A program made the position numbers and the translations under genes. Below, one piece after another: positions 11,007 through 22,151 of a stretch of 64,000 bases of DNA; position 1 is the first letter of the stretch; every line of letters begins with the position of its first letter. The notes below the pieces were generated by a model. The model was given only the letters and a program-made list of their open reading frames with translations. It was not told where the DNA came from and ran no database searches. Source of the DNA: Gentiana macrophylla (lineage: Eukaryota > Streptophyta > Magnoliopsida > Gentianales > Gentianaceae); NCBI GenBank assembly GCA_026214975.1, contig CM047808.1, forward strand, positions 56,632,583 through 56,696,582, written 5' to 3'.

Positions 11007-11515
11007 GTTATAGTTACTGTCGGTTCTCGTACGCTATAACTGGTCTTATTGTTTGTTAGTGGCTAATGTCGGTTTCATATGCTACATATCGTTGTGATGA
11101 ATCTTGTGAGCTTTGAGACCTATGTGCTTTCTTGTTTTTAGTCAGAACTCATATGGGTAGCTATTGTCGGTTTTCCGTATGCTACGCCCAAATCCATATG
11201 AGTTATATCATTAGTATAGCTAATCGTTGGTTTCCATAATGCTATCACTTTTGACGAAGTCTTAGCGCGCGCATTTACACCGCATGTAATGGACAAAGAT
11301 CGCTGCTTATCGTAACTCGTCATTATTTGGTAGACGCTTATTTTATATATGTCGTGTTGCAAATGAGTGGGCTAGTTTTCTTTCTTTTATTTTCTTTTAT
11401 TTTTGCATATCACTTAGATGCATATCATTTAGCCGCATATCATCTAGTTGCATTGTTTTTCTATTTTTCTTTTATTTTTCTTGAGCGTAGTTAATCGTTG
11501 GTTTCGTAATACTAC
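11007..11515 (+). repeat. Array of five diverged stem-loops in the LARD leader
   Basis: Five units share a loop strand of the form TAAT(C)GTYGGTTTC but have different matching stems. (1) GTTATAG 11007-11013 with CTATAAC 11034-11040. (2) GTGGC 11059-11063 with GCTAC 11081-11085. (3) GTAGC with GCTAC around 11157-11185, enclosed by an 11-bp outer stem AACTCATATGG / CCATATGAGTT. (4) ATAGC 11216-11220 with GCTAT 11241-11245. (5) GTAGT 11487-11491 with ACTAC 11511-11515. The stems change on both sides together, which supports a structured RNA. The array does not occur in the leaders of Ath-2 or Ath-3. Confidence 0.55.
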
Positions 11516-11670
11516 CTCGCTTTTATTTTGTTTCGCACGGGCCGTAGTCACCGTAGAGTTGTCGTGGTCAACTTGCTCACCTGAGCCTGCAATGTATTTA
11601 TTTTTATTTATTTTATTTTTAGGATTGCATATCATGTAGTCGCATTCTAGTATATTTTCATGTAGTTGCA
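11405..11670 (+). repeat. Short direct repeats GCATATCA..TAG..GCAT
   Basis: Units GCATATCACTTAGATGCAT, GCATATCATTTAGCCGCAT and GCATATCATCTAGTTGCAT run consecutively from about 11405. One further unit, GCATATCATGTAGTCGCAT, lies near 11627. They surround the fifth leader stem-loop. No function is apparent. Confidence 0.6.
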
Positions 11671-11971
11671 CCTAGCCTACTATTTTGTAATGTTCCATGT
11701 ATATGTTCCATCTTTCTATGAGCTTAATCAAGAATCTCTATAACTTCTTTTCCATGTGTTTTACATGTATAATCCTTTTTCCCGTAGACTCTTTTGCAAT
11801 CGATCAAGTCTCAGTAGGATATTTTGGATAGCTATTGTGCACTTTCACGATGAATTCAATTACTGTGATGCTCCATGATCTCACTGAGCTATGCAAAGAA
11901 TTTTGGTTTTACCGATTTTTCCGAATTGCCAAAGATCCAATCACTAAGTTCTCTAATTTATTATTTCTGCA

Positions 11972-12008
11972 CAACTTGGGGACAAGTTGCAATCTAAGTG
12001 TGGGGGAG
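11972..12008 (+). other. Hairpin plus internal polypurine tract of LARD
   Basis: Arms CAACTTG (11972-11978) and CAAGTTG (11983-11989) close a GGGA loop. The purine run AAGTGTGGGGGAG (11996-12008) follows and is identical to the functional tract at 13033-13046, about 1 kb downstream. The pair is conserved in Ath-2 and Ath-3, suggesting a second plus-strand priming site or an RNA signal. Confidence 0.6.
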
Positions 12009-12471
12009 AGGATGGTTTATATGTATCTATGAGTCGTTTGCTCAATTTCTATTATATTTCTATGAAAAGTGCTTAATTTTTAAATTTTTGTTTTGTCCCG
12101 AGTGAGCATTGCATATCTTTGTTCGAGTTTTTATATCATTGGTGCGTTATTTTGCATATTTTGCATATTTAGTAATTTAGATGTTTCACCCGACACTATT
12201 TTTCACGTGCCATAGTAGTTGATGAGCTATGTTTTAAAGCTATGCCCATTTGATTAGAGATTTTTTATGATTATCGCATAATTCTTTGCTTCCATACGAA
12301 TTTTGGAAATTTTAATAGTTTGTATTTAGAGTTAAGGTATGACATACTGTGAATATCTGAAGGTTTGAATGTGATAAGTGAAACGTAACTATAGTGCTTT
12401 TAAAAAGTAGTGAATAAATGAAGTTGTTTTAAATAGTTAATTGTGTGTGTCGGAAGCTAGTCGATGATTTG

Positions 12472-12594
12472 GGTGAGGTAGGTGTACCACGATGTCCTAT
12501 TCCACCATGATGACCAAAAGCTCACGGCAGCTAGAAGAAGTCGCCTTATGATTTGAGTAAGGTAGGGGATTATCTCGAAATGTCCTATTCTACT
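12472..12594 (+). other. Two consecutive conserved stem-loops (C1, C2) in the LARD 3' noncoding region
   Basis: C1 spans 12472-12506, with outer arms GGTG / CACC and inner TAGG / CCTA. C2 spans 12556-12594, with outer arms AGTA / TACT and inner TAGGGGATT / AATGTCCTA around the loop ATCTCGA. Each is followed by ATGAYGRSCAAAAGCTCA. Homologous units stand at the same relative place in Ath-2 (29406-29529) and Ath-3 (55866-55992). The shared spacing with different paired bases points to selection on structure. Confidence 0.65.
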
Positions 12595-13032
12595 ATGACG
12601 GGCAATAGCTCATTCTGATGTGCGTATAAATGAGAAATAGTTAAATCAACTTGCATAAGAAGTGGTATGAATTAAATGAAGGACTTAGTTATCGCCAACC
12701 TTATCCCCAAAGATAAATCGAAAGATATGTTGTAGGGATTATCCTCTAAGTATGTCGGAAATGTTTTGAATACTCCCTATTATTATTTTTCGGGGCTTGT
12801 ATGTTTTGAGAAGTGCATGTTATAATCGTTTTTATATTTCTAAGTTAAATGGGATGTTAGCTAGTTTTGCTTGAATCAATTTCAAGTGTGGATTAAGTGG
12901 AAATTTATTATGGCTATGCACACACTCACTTGGGTGAACCTCTAAACTATTGAATATGTTTTATGGTTCCATAAGTGTTTATATGTCTCGAGTCTTGATT
13001 ATGTTTTGTTTTGCTCGGGACGAGCAAGGTTT

Positions 13033-13046
13033 AAGTGTGGGGGAGT
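13033..13046 (+). other. 3' polypurine tract of LARD
   Basis: AAGTGTGGGGGAGT ends immediately before the TGTTAAGG of the 3' LTR. Confidence 0.9.
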
Positions 13047-14521
13047 TGTTAAGGGTGATTTTATACGTTTTATAAGGATATATTTTATATCAATTTCCCC
13101 CATATTTGGATGTTTTTCATAGAAATCGAGCTTTATATTGAATTATTGAGTAAATGGTGTTTTTATTAGTTAAATCTCAAAACGTAACGAATTATGTGCT
13201 TAAATGGTGATTTTATATGATTTTGGAATTGTGTTACGCTTTGGTATGTTTTTCCTATTGTTGTAGATACTCATTGATGATGGAAGAGAGGATTTTAGAG
13301 AGCCAAATTCGTGATTGGAAAGGATCAATCAAGATTTATGGAAGATTAAAAGAGATAAGGAAAGAAATAAATCAAGATAAAGATGGAATTATCAATTTGA
13401 TCGACACCGATCAAGGCCGTCAAGGAAGTGAACGAAGCGCCCAAGTCGGACGGGCGTTCGAGATTATTGAACGATCGCTCATAGGTCCGCAATTAGAACG
13501 AGTCTCCGTGATCGCTTTCAAACGAACGCCCACCTCGGTCCCCGACCATTCCGGACGGGCGTTCGGTTATTCAAACGGGCGTCCAACCCGGCCGACTTAA
13601 GCAAATTTACCTAAACCTCTATATAAACATCCGCATGATCAACCCTAATTCTACACAATTCATTCAATCGCAATTCACAACACAAATGGCGGCTTCCGAG
13701 GGCAATCAGGCGGTCACCCGAGCCTTGTGCTCGGGTGATCCGGGTTAGATTAGGATGTCGCTTTTTCTTCCGCTTTAGATTCATGGATTCAATCATGTAC
13801 CAAACTACGTGAGTTTATTTATTTAATTTATTCAGATCCTTATTCGCTTTTTTGTGATCTTTTAATTCATGTTGTATCGTTCTATGATTATGATGCTATT
13901 ATGTGAATTAGATCGAGAGATCAGTTTGCTATTGATGTTTACAACATACGGAAGTTGCGTAGACTAGATCACCATAGAAAGATAGGATTTTTAATCATTA
14001 ATGATGACAAGTTAATTGGTTAATTATCTAGGTTGTTAGGTTCTGAAATACGAGAGTTAACTTGAATCTACGCCTTCGTTTTGTATGAAAATTGGTCTCA
14101 ACATTCGGAAGAGGAGAATCGATAATCGGATTCACTAAGAGATTAGGGGTTTGTGTCTCGTGTAAAGGTGAAACCACAATTTGAATTAAAATCATGAGAC
14201 GAACTAGGGTTGAGATCACTTGGTTTGTATGATGTTTGATCCCATGTATCCTTAGTTTAGGTTTTTATTATTTGTTCTAGCTTAGATTTATTTTAGTTGT
14301 TCTTTGAGTTTTTATGTTTAATCTTTCGCTTATTTGTTTTCTTGAGTAACAATTGAGAGGATTAATAAAATTAGATTCAACATCCCAATTCCTCGTGGAT
14401 CGACCCTTACTTATCTCGCTTACTATCAACAACCCGGTATTCGGCCGGTTAGAGTTAGTTTTGCATGTGTAGTTAGGGTTATAAATTTTCTTTTGTTTAA
14501 TGATGCAAAATCCTCCTAACA
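13047..14521 (+). repeat. 3' LTR of LARD
   Basis: This is the direct repeat of 8708-10183, from TGTTAAGGG to CCTAACA, followed by the TSD ATTCT. A TATA box (TATATAA) lies at 13620-13626. Differences from the 5' LTR are mostly small indels in the ACG/CGT-rich stretch 13400-13590. Confidence 0.92.
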
Positions 14522-14919
14522 ATTCTCTTTGGCAAAAATTGAGTCGATGGAGCATAAGACGCACGACTTTTGCATAGACCGATAAACGTGAGCATAAGAG
14601 TAATATATACTCAGTTCTCGATCCGCCTTGCCATCTAATTTGAATAATAAAAAACATGTTCGAGACTCGTTAGTTCGACTACGGGTTGACGTAATGTGGG
14701 ATTGTCTCAGATTACTAAGAGGTTGTGAAAGTTATTGCACACACACATTGGATCATGACATGAATAGTGTTTAATACGCTATCGATGCATGAGAGTGGCA
14801 TGATCTTGATATTGACTTTGTGAAACATAGTTGTTTTTAATTAACTTGTATACCGATCGAGTGTCGTCGCTTTTTTTCGCTTTTTCTCTGGGACGATCAA
14901 AAGCTAAGTGAGGGGTAGT
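14522..14919 (+). mobile_element. Ath-1 resumes: 3' noncoding tail and polypurine tract
   Basis: After the duplicated ATTCT the interrupted Ath-1 element continues without coding sequence. It ends in AAGCTAAGTGAGGGGTAGT, a polypurine tract of the same type as the run at 8229-8240, directly before a TGATAACGCC LTR start. Confidence 0.65.
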
Positions 14920-15589
14920 TGATAACGCCCCAAATGGTACCATTAATTATACCTTTTTTCACCCCGAATTTTGCTCGAGAGAGGATAGATAGGCTCGTTA
15001 TTATATGGAATATGTGTTAAATTCTATGTGTATTTTTCATGGATCGTAATTCTGCATCTATGTTATTTTCCTGAAGATTTGGTACTGCTTTTGCCTCATT
15101 TTATGTGTCTTGTAGGATGTACCAACCAGAGAGCATTGGAGAATGGATCTAGACCAAAAGAAGTATGTTTGGCCAAGTAGAAGAAGTACAAGAAGAAACT
15201 CACTTGAAGAAAAAGAGGAAAAGTCGGCCCGGTTTACCGAGGGCTAGTCCGTAAACCGAGGTCCTTGAGGAACACAAAATCGATTCTCGCTACATTGTCT
15301 AGGTCGGTTAGGGTTTCTATGAGTCATAAGTCGGTTTGTTGTATTTATATAAACACGCATTAGCATAGGTTTTCGTAAGCACTCAATTATATTCAATTAC
15401 ATTATATAATTTGATGAAATAAAAGTTCTTCCAAGTTTTTAAGGAGTTATTTCTGGTTTTCTTCCTTTCTCTACCATCTCTAGCTTGAGTAGATCGAGCT
15501 AGATCTCCATTATTGAGGGTATGAAGCTTTGAACGTTCCTTTTTGTCTTCAATATGGTAGATCTGTTTGTATTTATAACACAATAAACA
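14920..15589 (+). repeat. Ath-1 3' LTR, truncated
   Basis: It opens TGATAACGCCCCAAATGG after the polypurine tract. GC-rich inverted repeats (CGGTTTACCG near 15229, then GTAAACCGAGG near 15251) lie upstream of a TATA-like TATATAA near 15347. The sequence is replaced near 15589 by a minus-strand copia LTR, so the 3' end of this LTR is missing. Confidence 0.6.
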
Positions 15590-17367
15590 TGTTAAGTTGT
15601 TTAACGTTATATACCTTGGCTGATCTATAAGATCGACGCTTTGACCGTCAATGAGTAGTATCTTGCGCAAAGCCGCCCATGCGTCCGGCCTCTATCGATA
15701 TCCACAAGAACTCTTCGCCGAATCCTCTTTGGACTGCTACTAGAAAAATCCGGCTGCTAGACCGGCCTTTTTCTCTCTCTAAAACTCCCTACTAGAAGCT
15801 CTCTATTTTTCTCAAGAACAATTAGCTCTTGGAATTGTGATGTACAAAATAGCTAGACAACCCCTTTCTTATATTGGGGAGGTGGCGCCCCAATGCCCCC
15901 TAAACTGATTAGGATGAGCTTCCTAGAAGATAGATGAAAGAGAAAAAAACATTTTCCTAATAAAATAAGGAAAATCACTTTGATTGATATATCTCTTTTA
16001 TTATAATATCTTATATTAAATAAAACTAAGATACTTGCAATATCTTATATTGAATATCTTTATCTTATTACCATAATTATATTTTCCAAAAATCAATTAA
16101 TATCCAATATTAATATTATGGTAATCTTATTAATTAAATTACACAATCCACGTGTATCTAATACTCTTGTGTTTTACGCCTTTTATGCCAAATATTGGCA
16201 TCCGGAGTATTCTTTAATTAATATAATTAATACATTGTATTTAATTTATTTATAATAAATAAATACCACCATATTGATTTAGCACTATAACCTTTATAGT
16301 ATTGAGATAAAACTTTCCTAATTTGGTCATCAACTATAACCGCATTTGAATCCGACTCGATGTTCTTATGTAGTGACCCGATAGGCTTCCGAATATGTTG
16401 GCCATAGACACAAAGTACAAATTACTTAAAAATGTCCTTCATAACTAACAATCACGGGATAGCATCTAGCAACACACCGTGACCACCAATCATCGGAAGA
16501 GTAAAAAGAAATGACTACTATCTTTCTTGTGAAACAAGCTACCGTGTAAATAGAATCCTATTGTCGTAATAATATATCCATAGAATCGTGATCTTGAGTG
16601 TCATTACATTCACGATCGTATCTTATAATCTGAATAGCATGCTCTCTCGAATAACACATTTACACCCACTTTGTAAAGATTCTCGAGAGCTAGACATTCC
16701 TTATAAGAAGGCCATTTCGATATTCACTCCCAATCATAGGATACCAAATTCCCGACGAACAAACATGTATCCTACGCATGCTTCAATATCGCACCCAAGC
16801 ACTACCGTATGATCGCCCGTGGCTGGGGAAATCTCAATAGTGTCAAAGCATTACGATCCACACCGTGATGCCATGAAGACTCCGGTCTCATTATAATTAC
16901 ACAACTGCCACATATTGCGACACTTAATGTAAGTGGGCCAGTCTAACGTACGCATTCTTTAATACACATTCACGTACAGTCCAAGTGTCTCTACACTTCG
17001 ATAGACGAGATCTATCCCTATCTTCAATAAGATAGAAGACATCCAATACGTGCTAGTCTAATCATACTATCAACGTCCCATTTGCAGTACATACGACTAG
17101 AGACATTTAAGCATCAAACTTATTAAAGTGATTAGAGATCTCAACAACCAGAATCACTATCATGATTTCTCTATCACACTTTGATACTAGGGGACGCATT
17201 ATATATATATATATACATTTAATAACACGAAGATAAACAATATATAATAACAAAAAGTGTTTTTATTAATAATTATAAAGTTATTACATAAACTAAAATA
17301 GACTGTAAATGACCTGACATTGTCGGATCCGGTCCAACCCGATTGGGTTTAGGATACCATTTCAACA
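15590..17367 (-). mobile_element. Copia LTR in minus orientation, copy A
   Basis: Read on the minus strand it opens TGTTGAAATGGTATCCTAA (ending at 17367), an Angela/Bianca-like start, and runs about 1.78 kb. From 15756 it matches unit B from 33717. The TG...CA ends are plausible, but I could not find a TSD. It contains an (AT)8 run at 17200-17215 that has grown to about 26 units in copy B. No internal domain is attached. Confidence 0.6.
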
Positions 17368-17376
17368 GGAACTAAC

Positions 17377-18979
17377 TGTAATAGTGAAAAGCTAAAAGAT
17401 GTCTAGAATATAATTATATGTTATTTATTAGTGTATGATTATTGTATAGGTTAAATCAGACAAGCATTGTAATAGAATAAGTTTTAGTGGAGTCTAGGGC
17501 TCTTGCTGAAATCTAATCTAGAAAGGCTTGTTTGAGGAGCAAACTCACCGACTTAATCAAGTCTTTGGCAAAGGCCGAGGGGACAAACTCGCTTTATGAA
17601 GGCTAAGGGACCAAACTCGCTTTGAAGACTCAAGGCTGAGAGAACAAACTCAATTTTTGAAGACTAAGCCGAGATTGTAAAGTTAGAATTCAGGAAAGTC
17701 TATGATGACATGAATTTACTTTATAGATATTGTATTGAAGGTTTACGATTCATAAGGACAATGTAATATTAGTTATTTTTATGTGATAAATAAGTGTACT
17801 TTGATCTCACAAACTTAAGATCGATTGAATAAGAAGCATCTCGCTTTGAAGAAGATTAAAACCGAATTAATGCTCAAACTCGCTTGATAGTTTGAAAAAC
17901 TCAAGATCAACAAAACTGAAGCATAGGTCAGCTAATCAGTTCAACTCAAGGATAATTGGAACGTTGAAGAGAAGTAATCTTATTGGTTGATAGTCTGACA
18001 TGTCAGAACAGATACTGACAGTCTGACAAGACTATGATAAAATTCCATTTGACCGTTGAAGAATTCAAAAATTTGAATGTTGGATTTCACCTATAAATAG
18101 AGGACTTAGCTACAAGGATCAAACACACAAAGTTACACATGAAGGACCTTTGCTACAATTGTGCTACCAAGTTATTTGCTAAGTCATCATCATCATCATT
18201 TGAGCTTGAATTGCAAGATCCGTAAAATCTTCCAAGTGTTCAAGCATTTCAAGACTTATCAAGACTCAACACTTGGAGAATACTCAAAGTCCGAAACACT
18301 TTCTTGATTCAACCCAACTTTGATTTTATCAAAGGTTTTGGACTATGAAGCATCATGTCTAAGGTGTCAAGGATAGTTGTTTGCATCCAGTGACTATGTG
18401 TGGTGGAGTGGTGAAGAGGCAATTCAACCCTTCAAGGACCAAAGAAGCATTTGGAGAGCAAAGAATCCTACCTATTGTTCAAGTGTTTAGATTGTGAAGC
18501 TAGGGATTAGTCAAGGACAATCAACTATGACTTTTTCTAACCGTTACCTCATAGAGACTAGTGGAATTTTACCTCCTACATCACATGGAAAAAGTGACTG
18601 ACATGATTACATCACCCGGAACCACAATAAAAATTGTGTTTTTATTTGTGCATTTACTTTAAGCAATTTACATTACGCACTTTACGCAATGCAATTTCAA
18701 TTTACATTTTTACTTATCTCAGCAATCAAACTCTTGCAAGAAAACTGCTTGAACTCACCCAAGCACTCAGCTGAAGTTCAGAAAACTCAGCTCAACATAT
18801 TTTCAATAGAACAACATAACTTAAAGGTTAATTAATTAATTCCTTTGCATTTAACTCAGTTGTTGAAAAAGTCAGCAGACCTTTTCTCAGCTCAGTTATC
18901 TTGACCCCATAAAAAGTTTTAAGTGAGAAGTTTACTCACCCCCTCTAAAATTGTCCAAAGCCTTTACAAGAGACCAACA
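17377..18979 (+). repeat. SIRE-like copia LTR, copy A
   Basis: It opens TGTAATAGTGAAAAGC and ends GAGACCAACA, about 1.6 kb, and matches 35787-37400 base for base over most of its length. The same family occurs at 52053-53590 and, inverted, at 990-4424. The following ATTGTTATTGGAG is a decayed form of the tRNA-iMet primer site ATTGGTGTCAGAGC kept at 53591. Plus-strand CAG/CTG words in copy B are often CG or CGC here. Confidence 0.8.
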
Positions 18980-19092
18980 ATTGTTATTGGAGTAGTGTTC
19001 TTTTACAGAGTTATGTTCTTAGTAGATTCTCTTGTTGTTCTTGTTGAAAAGTCTAGAAAACTTTACCTAAGTTCAGTTTTCAAGTACTACGT

Positions 19093-19203
19093 CATGGACA
19101 ACAATCAATATGCAAGCAGATTGCTTATGTGTACCATGGATAGATTTGACGAACTGGTGGATGTACTGACTGAAGGACAGCAAGAGATATCTCACATGCA
19201 GAC
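19093..19203 (+). pseudogene. SIRE-like gag start, copy A (split by insertion)
   Basis: An ATG at 19093 opens MDNNQYASRLLMCTMDRF, the start of a copia Gag. The frame is broken at 19203 by the gypsy LTR insertion and resumes at 32852 with the family's conserved VPKP..DWNVEDRKRA block. After about 30 codons it runs into LTR sequence rather than the rest of Gag, showing an internal deletion that copy B shares. Confidence 0.65.
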
Positions 19204-19552
19204 TGATGGGAGTCAACTTTACGTGACTCCGGTGCATTAATTACCCCTATTTACCACACTTTCAGCACATTTTTGGTAAATTAGACCGTTTTCGAGGTGA
19301 TATCGTGAGCTTATGGCACGGGGGATAAATCCGTCACCTTGATGGATTATTACCCCTTATTTGTTGATATTAACCCCATTCCCGAGCATGTTTACCCTCT
19401 GGAATTGTTTTGATGTTTGTGGATGTTTATGATATTGAAGGGTATTGATGTCTCGAGGACCCGGAAGGCGATGATTTATGGTGAAAAGCGTAACCGAGGC
19501 AAGAGAAAAGATCAAAGGAGGAAAAAGTGGAGTTTTGGGGCAACAGGAGTCC

Positions 19553-19785
19553 GAACGCACGTTTGAACCCTTCAAACGTGCGTTCAATGAGGCAAAAAGT
19601 AATACAGAGTTGATCCCTCCCAAACGCACGTTCAAAACCCATCCTGAACGTGCGTTCAAAGTCCACCAAACGCACGTTGGACCGCCGAACGTCGTTCAAT
19701 ATGAAGAACATTCAAGTCCTTGCCCAGAATGAAGCAGAACGCACGTTTGAAACAATCCAAACGTGCGTTTGAAGAAGCCAAATGC
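19553..19785 (+). promoter_or_regulatory. ACG-NN-CGT inverted repeats in the gypsy solo LTR
   Basis: At least seven sites occur, with centres CA and TG: for example ACGCACGT 19555-19562 and ACGTGCGT 19576-19583. One more (AAACGTGCGTTT) lies past the Ath-2 insertion near 31714. A TATA box follows at 31754. In the uninterrupted LTR the cluster would end about 30 bp upstream of TATA. Confidence 0.6.
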
Positions 19786-19794
19786 CAGTTCAAG

Positions 19795-21522
19795 TGTTTA
19801 GGGTGATTTTATACGATTTCTAATGTTATATTTTATAACAATTTCCTCCATATTCGTATAATTTGCATAGAAATCAAGGGTTTAATCGAATTATTGAGCA
19901 AATGAGTTTTAAAAGTGGTTAAGTGCAAATTTGTGTTAATTATGTGGTTTCATTGATAAAAATCTTTGAATATGAGATGTTACATTTTGCACGATGTTAT
20001 CATGAATGTAGAATACGCTTGCATGTTAAATGAGGAGCTTAAACGAAGATCGATGAAGATTAAGAAGAAAGCTCGATTCGAATAAAGAAAGCTCGATTCG
20101 ATTCGGCCCAAACTTGGTGACCAAGGTTTGCAAAATATCACATGTAACAATATGTTTTGAGGTCTAAAAGATGGATTTTGAAGAAGATGCCACGAGCTAA
20201 CGAGTTTAACGGATCATTTTTCCTACGAGCTTTTACCGTAATCTGTTTTCGACGGATTTTTGACCCGACTTAGAGGCATTTTCAGGGGAAGAGTTCTTGA
20301 CGAAAGTTGTAGATACTAAAATGAGCTTTCCAACGCATTTTGAATCACGTCAATCGGAGGTCTACAACTCAAGTTATGATTTTTTTACCGAATCATTGGA
20401 ATTACGGACGAACCGGAGATATTTTGGCCAAGTTTGATGCATGTTACTCCATGTGCTCCTTAATGATGATGATGATGAGTCATAACAAACTCCACATGCT
20501 ATTTTAGTGACTCCTCACCTTCACATGCAAAGTCATTATCACCTCCCACATGCTTATAACAAACTTGAGAATATTCCTTAGCATATTCTCCCAAAAATAT
20601 CTCCCTCAACTACAACCTCTCCTTATACACCTCCCTCAACTCTCCCTATAAGAACTCCCTCATTTCCATACATAAAGGCGCCTCCTTGGTCACTTTTGGC
20701 CAAGCTTTTACTTTTCCGCCTTTTATGTAAATACTCAGAGGCGTTATGCCGAGAATAAATTAGAATAGTAGTCTTGTTGTAATGTCGAGCTACGCCCCGA
20801 TTCTCAAATCATAATCGAGGATGATTGGCTAAGGTCTCTAAGCTAGAACCACCTTTGTGAAGCCACCATCACCGGAATAAACAAGGATTTCGCTTTTCAT
20901 TTGTTCTAGTGAGTTTCTTGTTCTTCCTTCATGTTTGAATTGTTTATGTGCAATTTGTATGATCTATACTTATGTTGCATGCTAATCGAATTTAGATAAT
21001 GATAGTTGATAAATTCGTAGATTACCGTGAAGGAGAATGATAATATTCTTCCAACATACGTAAGTTGAGGGTGAATGTTGTCGATTAGGATTTATATCCA
21101 TATCTTTGATCCGTAAATGCTTTAGTTGTACCGAGAGTGGTGAACTAATTAAAAGGCGATGAACCGAAAGGAAAATGCCTCCTTAGCGATAATAATCCAA
21201 GAACTTACGAATGAATATGTGTCTTTCTTGTTATTTTCGGTGGGGTGGTGGATCATCGGTGCGTTCTAGTTGTTTTAAATTATAAATTTTTATTATCGTA
21301 GTTTTATTTATTTTCACGCTTGCTACCTTAGTTTGTTAATTGAAAATCCGAGATCATAATCATCAACTTTATAAAAGAAATCAAGGCAAAAACTCTTTTT
21401 CGTATAAGTCCTCAAGGATACGATCCGGTTTCACCACTATAGTCTGCGAGCCTTCGCACTTGGGGTGACATCGGTTTTATTTTATTACTTGTTATCTTTT
21501 GCTTTGCATAAAACCGCGAACA
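19795..21522 (+). repeat. 5' LTR of Ath-2
   Basis: It runs from TGTTTAGGGTGATTTTATAC to ACCGCGAACA, followed after six bases by the primer site. It lacks the ACG-NN-CGT palindromes seen in LARD and Ath-3 although its opening is homologous to theirs. A probable TATA (CCCTATAAGAA) lies near 20645. Confidence 0.93.
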
Positions 21523-21528
21523 AGTTTT

Positions 21529-21545
21529 TGGCGCCGTTGCCGGGA
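21529..21545 (+). other. Primer-binding site of Ath-2 (tRNA-Asp)
   Basis: TGGCGCCGTTGCCGGGA is identical to the LARD site and complementary to the tRNA-Asp 3' end. Confidence 0.93.
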
Positions 21546-22151
21546 CTTGGCACGGAAAGTTTTCGCTTTCGGTTTTGTTGTCAACTAAGTTATCTGCTTT
21601 CGTTTAAAAAAAAAAAATAAAAAAAAAAAAAATCTTTCGTAATTACCGAGAGAGAGAAAAAATATTTTCTTTTAGCTCGCTTTTACATTACATTAGTTTT
21701 ATAGTATTTTGTTTCTTTTTTACACTGCTTAGACTGCTTTGAGCTGTTTTAGTATAGTTTTTTTAATTCTAAAAAAATTTAAAAAAAAAAAAAAAAATTA
21801 AAAAATTCTCGATAAATACCGAGTGGATTCGGTAATTACGAGAAAGAGAGAAAAGAGCCAAGGAACACTTTTCAATCAACGAGGTTGGGTGATGGATTCT
21901 CGTGAATCCCACTGAGGAAACATAAGGAATAAAATCCCAAACCTCGTGATTTAGGTGTTGGTGCCCAAACGTAGTTTATGCAAACTCGAACTCACGGGGA
22001 CCACTTTTGTATAATCCGAGATAGGGCGAACCATCGCCGACCAAACAGACGCTTGGTTCGGCTCATTGACCGACGGACGAGGGAACCACGGAAGGAAACG
22101 ATCCTGAAGGATACACCGAGGAGAAGCTCAAGGAGGAGCCAGGTTGAGGAA
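21546..22151 (+). other. Ath-2 leader before gag
   Basis: It is largely noncoding, with long A tracts at 21606-21632 and 21781-21797. It contains none of the LARD leader stem-loops. The frame open from 21978 is Arg-rich, and I read it as upstream leader rather than Gag. Confidence 0.5.

Larger units (their letters stand above)
8708..14521 (+). mobile_element. LARD: complete non-autonomous Athila-derived element, TSD ATTCT
   Basis: The 5.8-kb element has two near-identical LTRs (1476 and 1475 bp), a tRNA-Asp primer site, a 3' polypurine tract and a perfect TSD ATTCT (8703-8707 and 14522-14526). Its 2863-bp interior has no gag, protease, RT or integrase. The last 1.3 kb of the interior and the opening of its LTR (TGTTAAGGGTGATTTTATAC) are homologous to Ath-2 (TGTTTAGGGTGATTTTATAC), so it derives from an Athila element. 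It can move only if such an element supplies proteins. The paired LTRs and exact TSD indicate a fairly recent insertion. Confidence 0.92.

Noticed and set aside
11405..11670. Possible CRISPR-like array of short repeats
   Set aside because: The repeats are imperfect, only four in number, lack uniform spacers and lie in a plant retrotransposon leader.
14920..15589. Possible start of an independent element rather than the Ath-1 3' LTR
   Set aside because: The block follows directly on a polypurine tract of the same sequence type as the internal Ath-1 tract, which fits a 3' LTR; nothing after it resembles a primer site.
19478..19732. 84-codon frame with repeated RTFEPFKRAF-like words, and opposite-strand frames over the same stretch
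   Set aside because: The repeated words are a translation of the ACG-NN-CGT palindromes, which give similar peptides on both strands.
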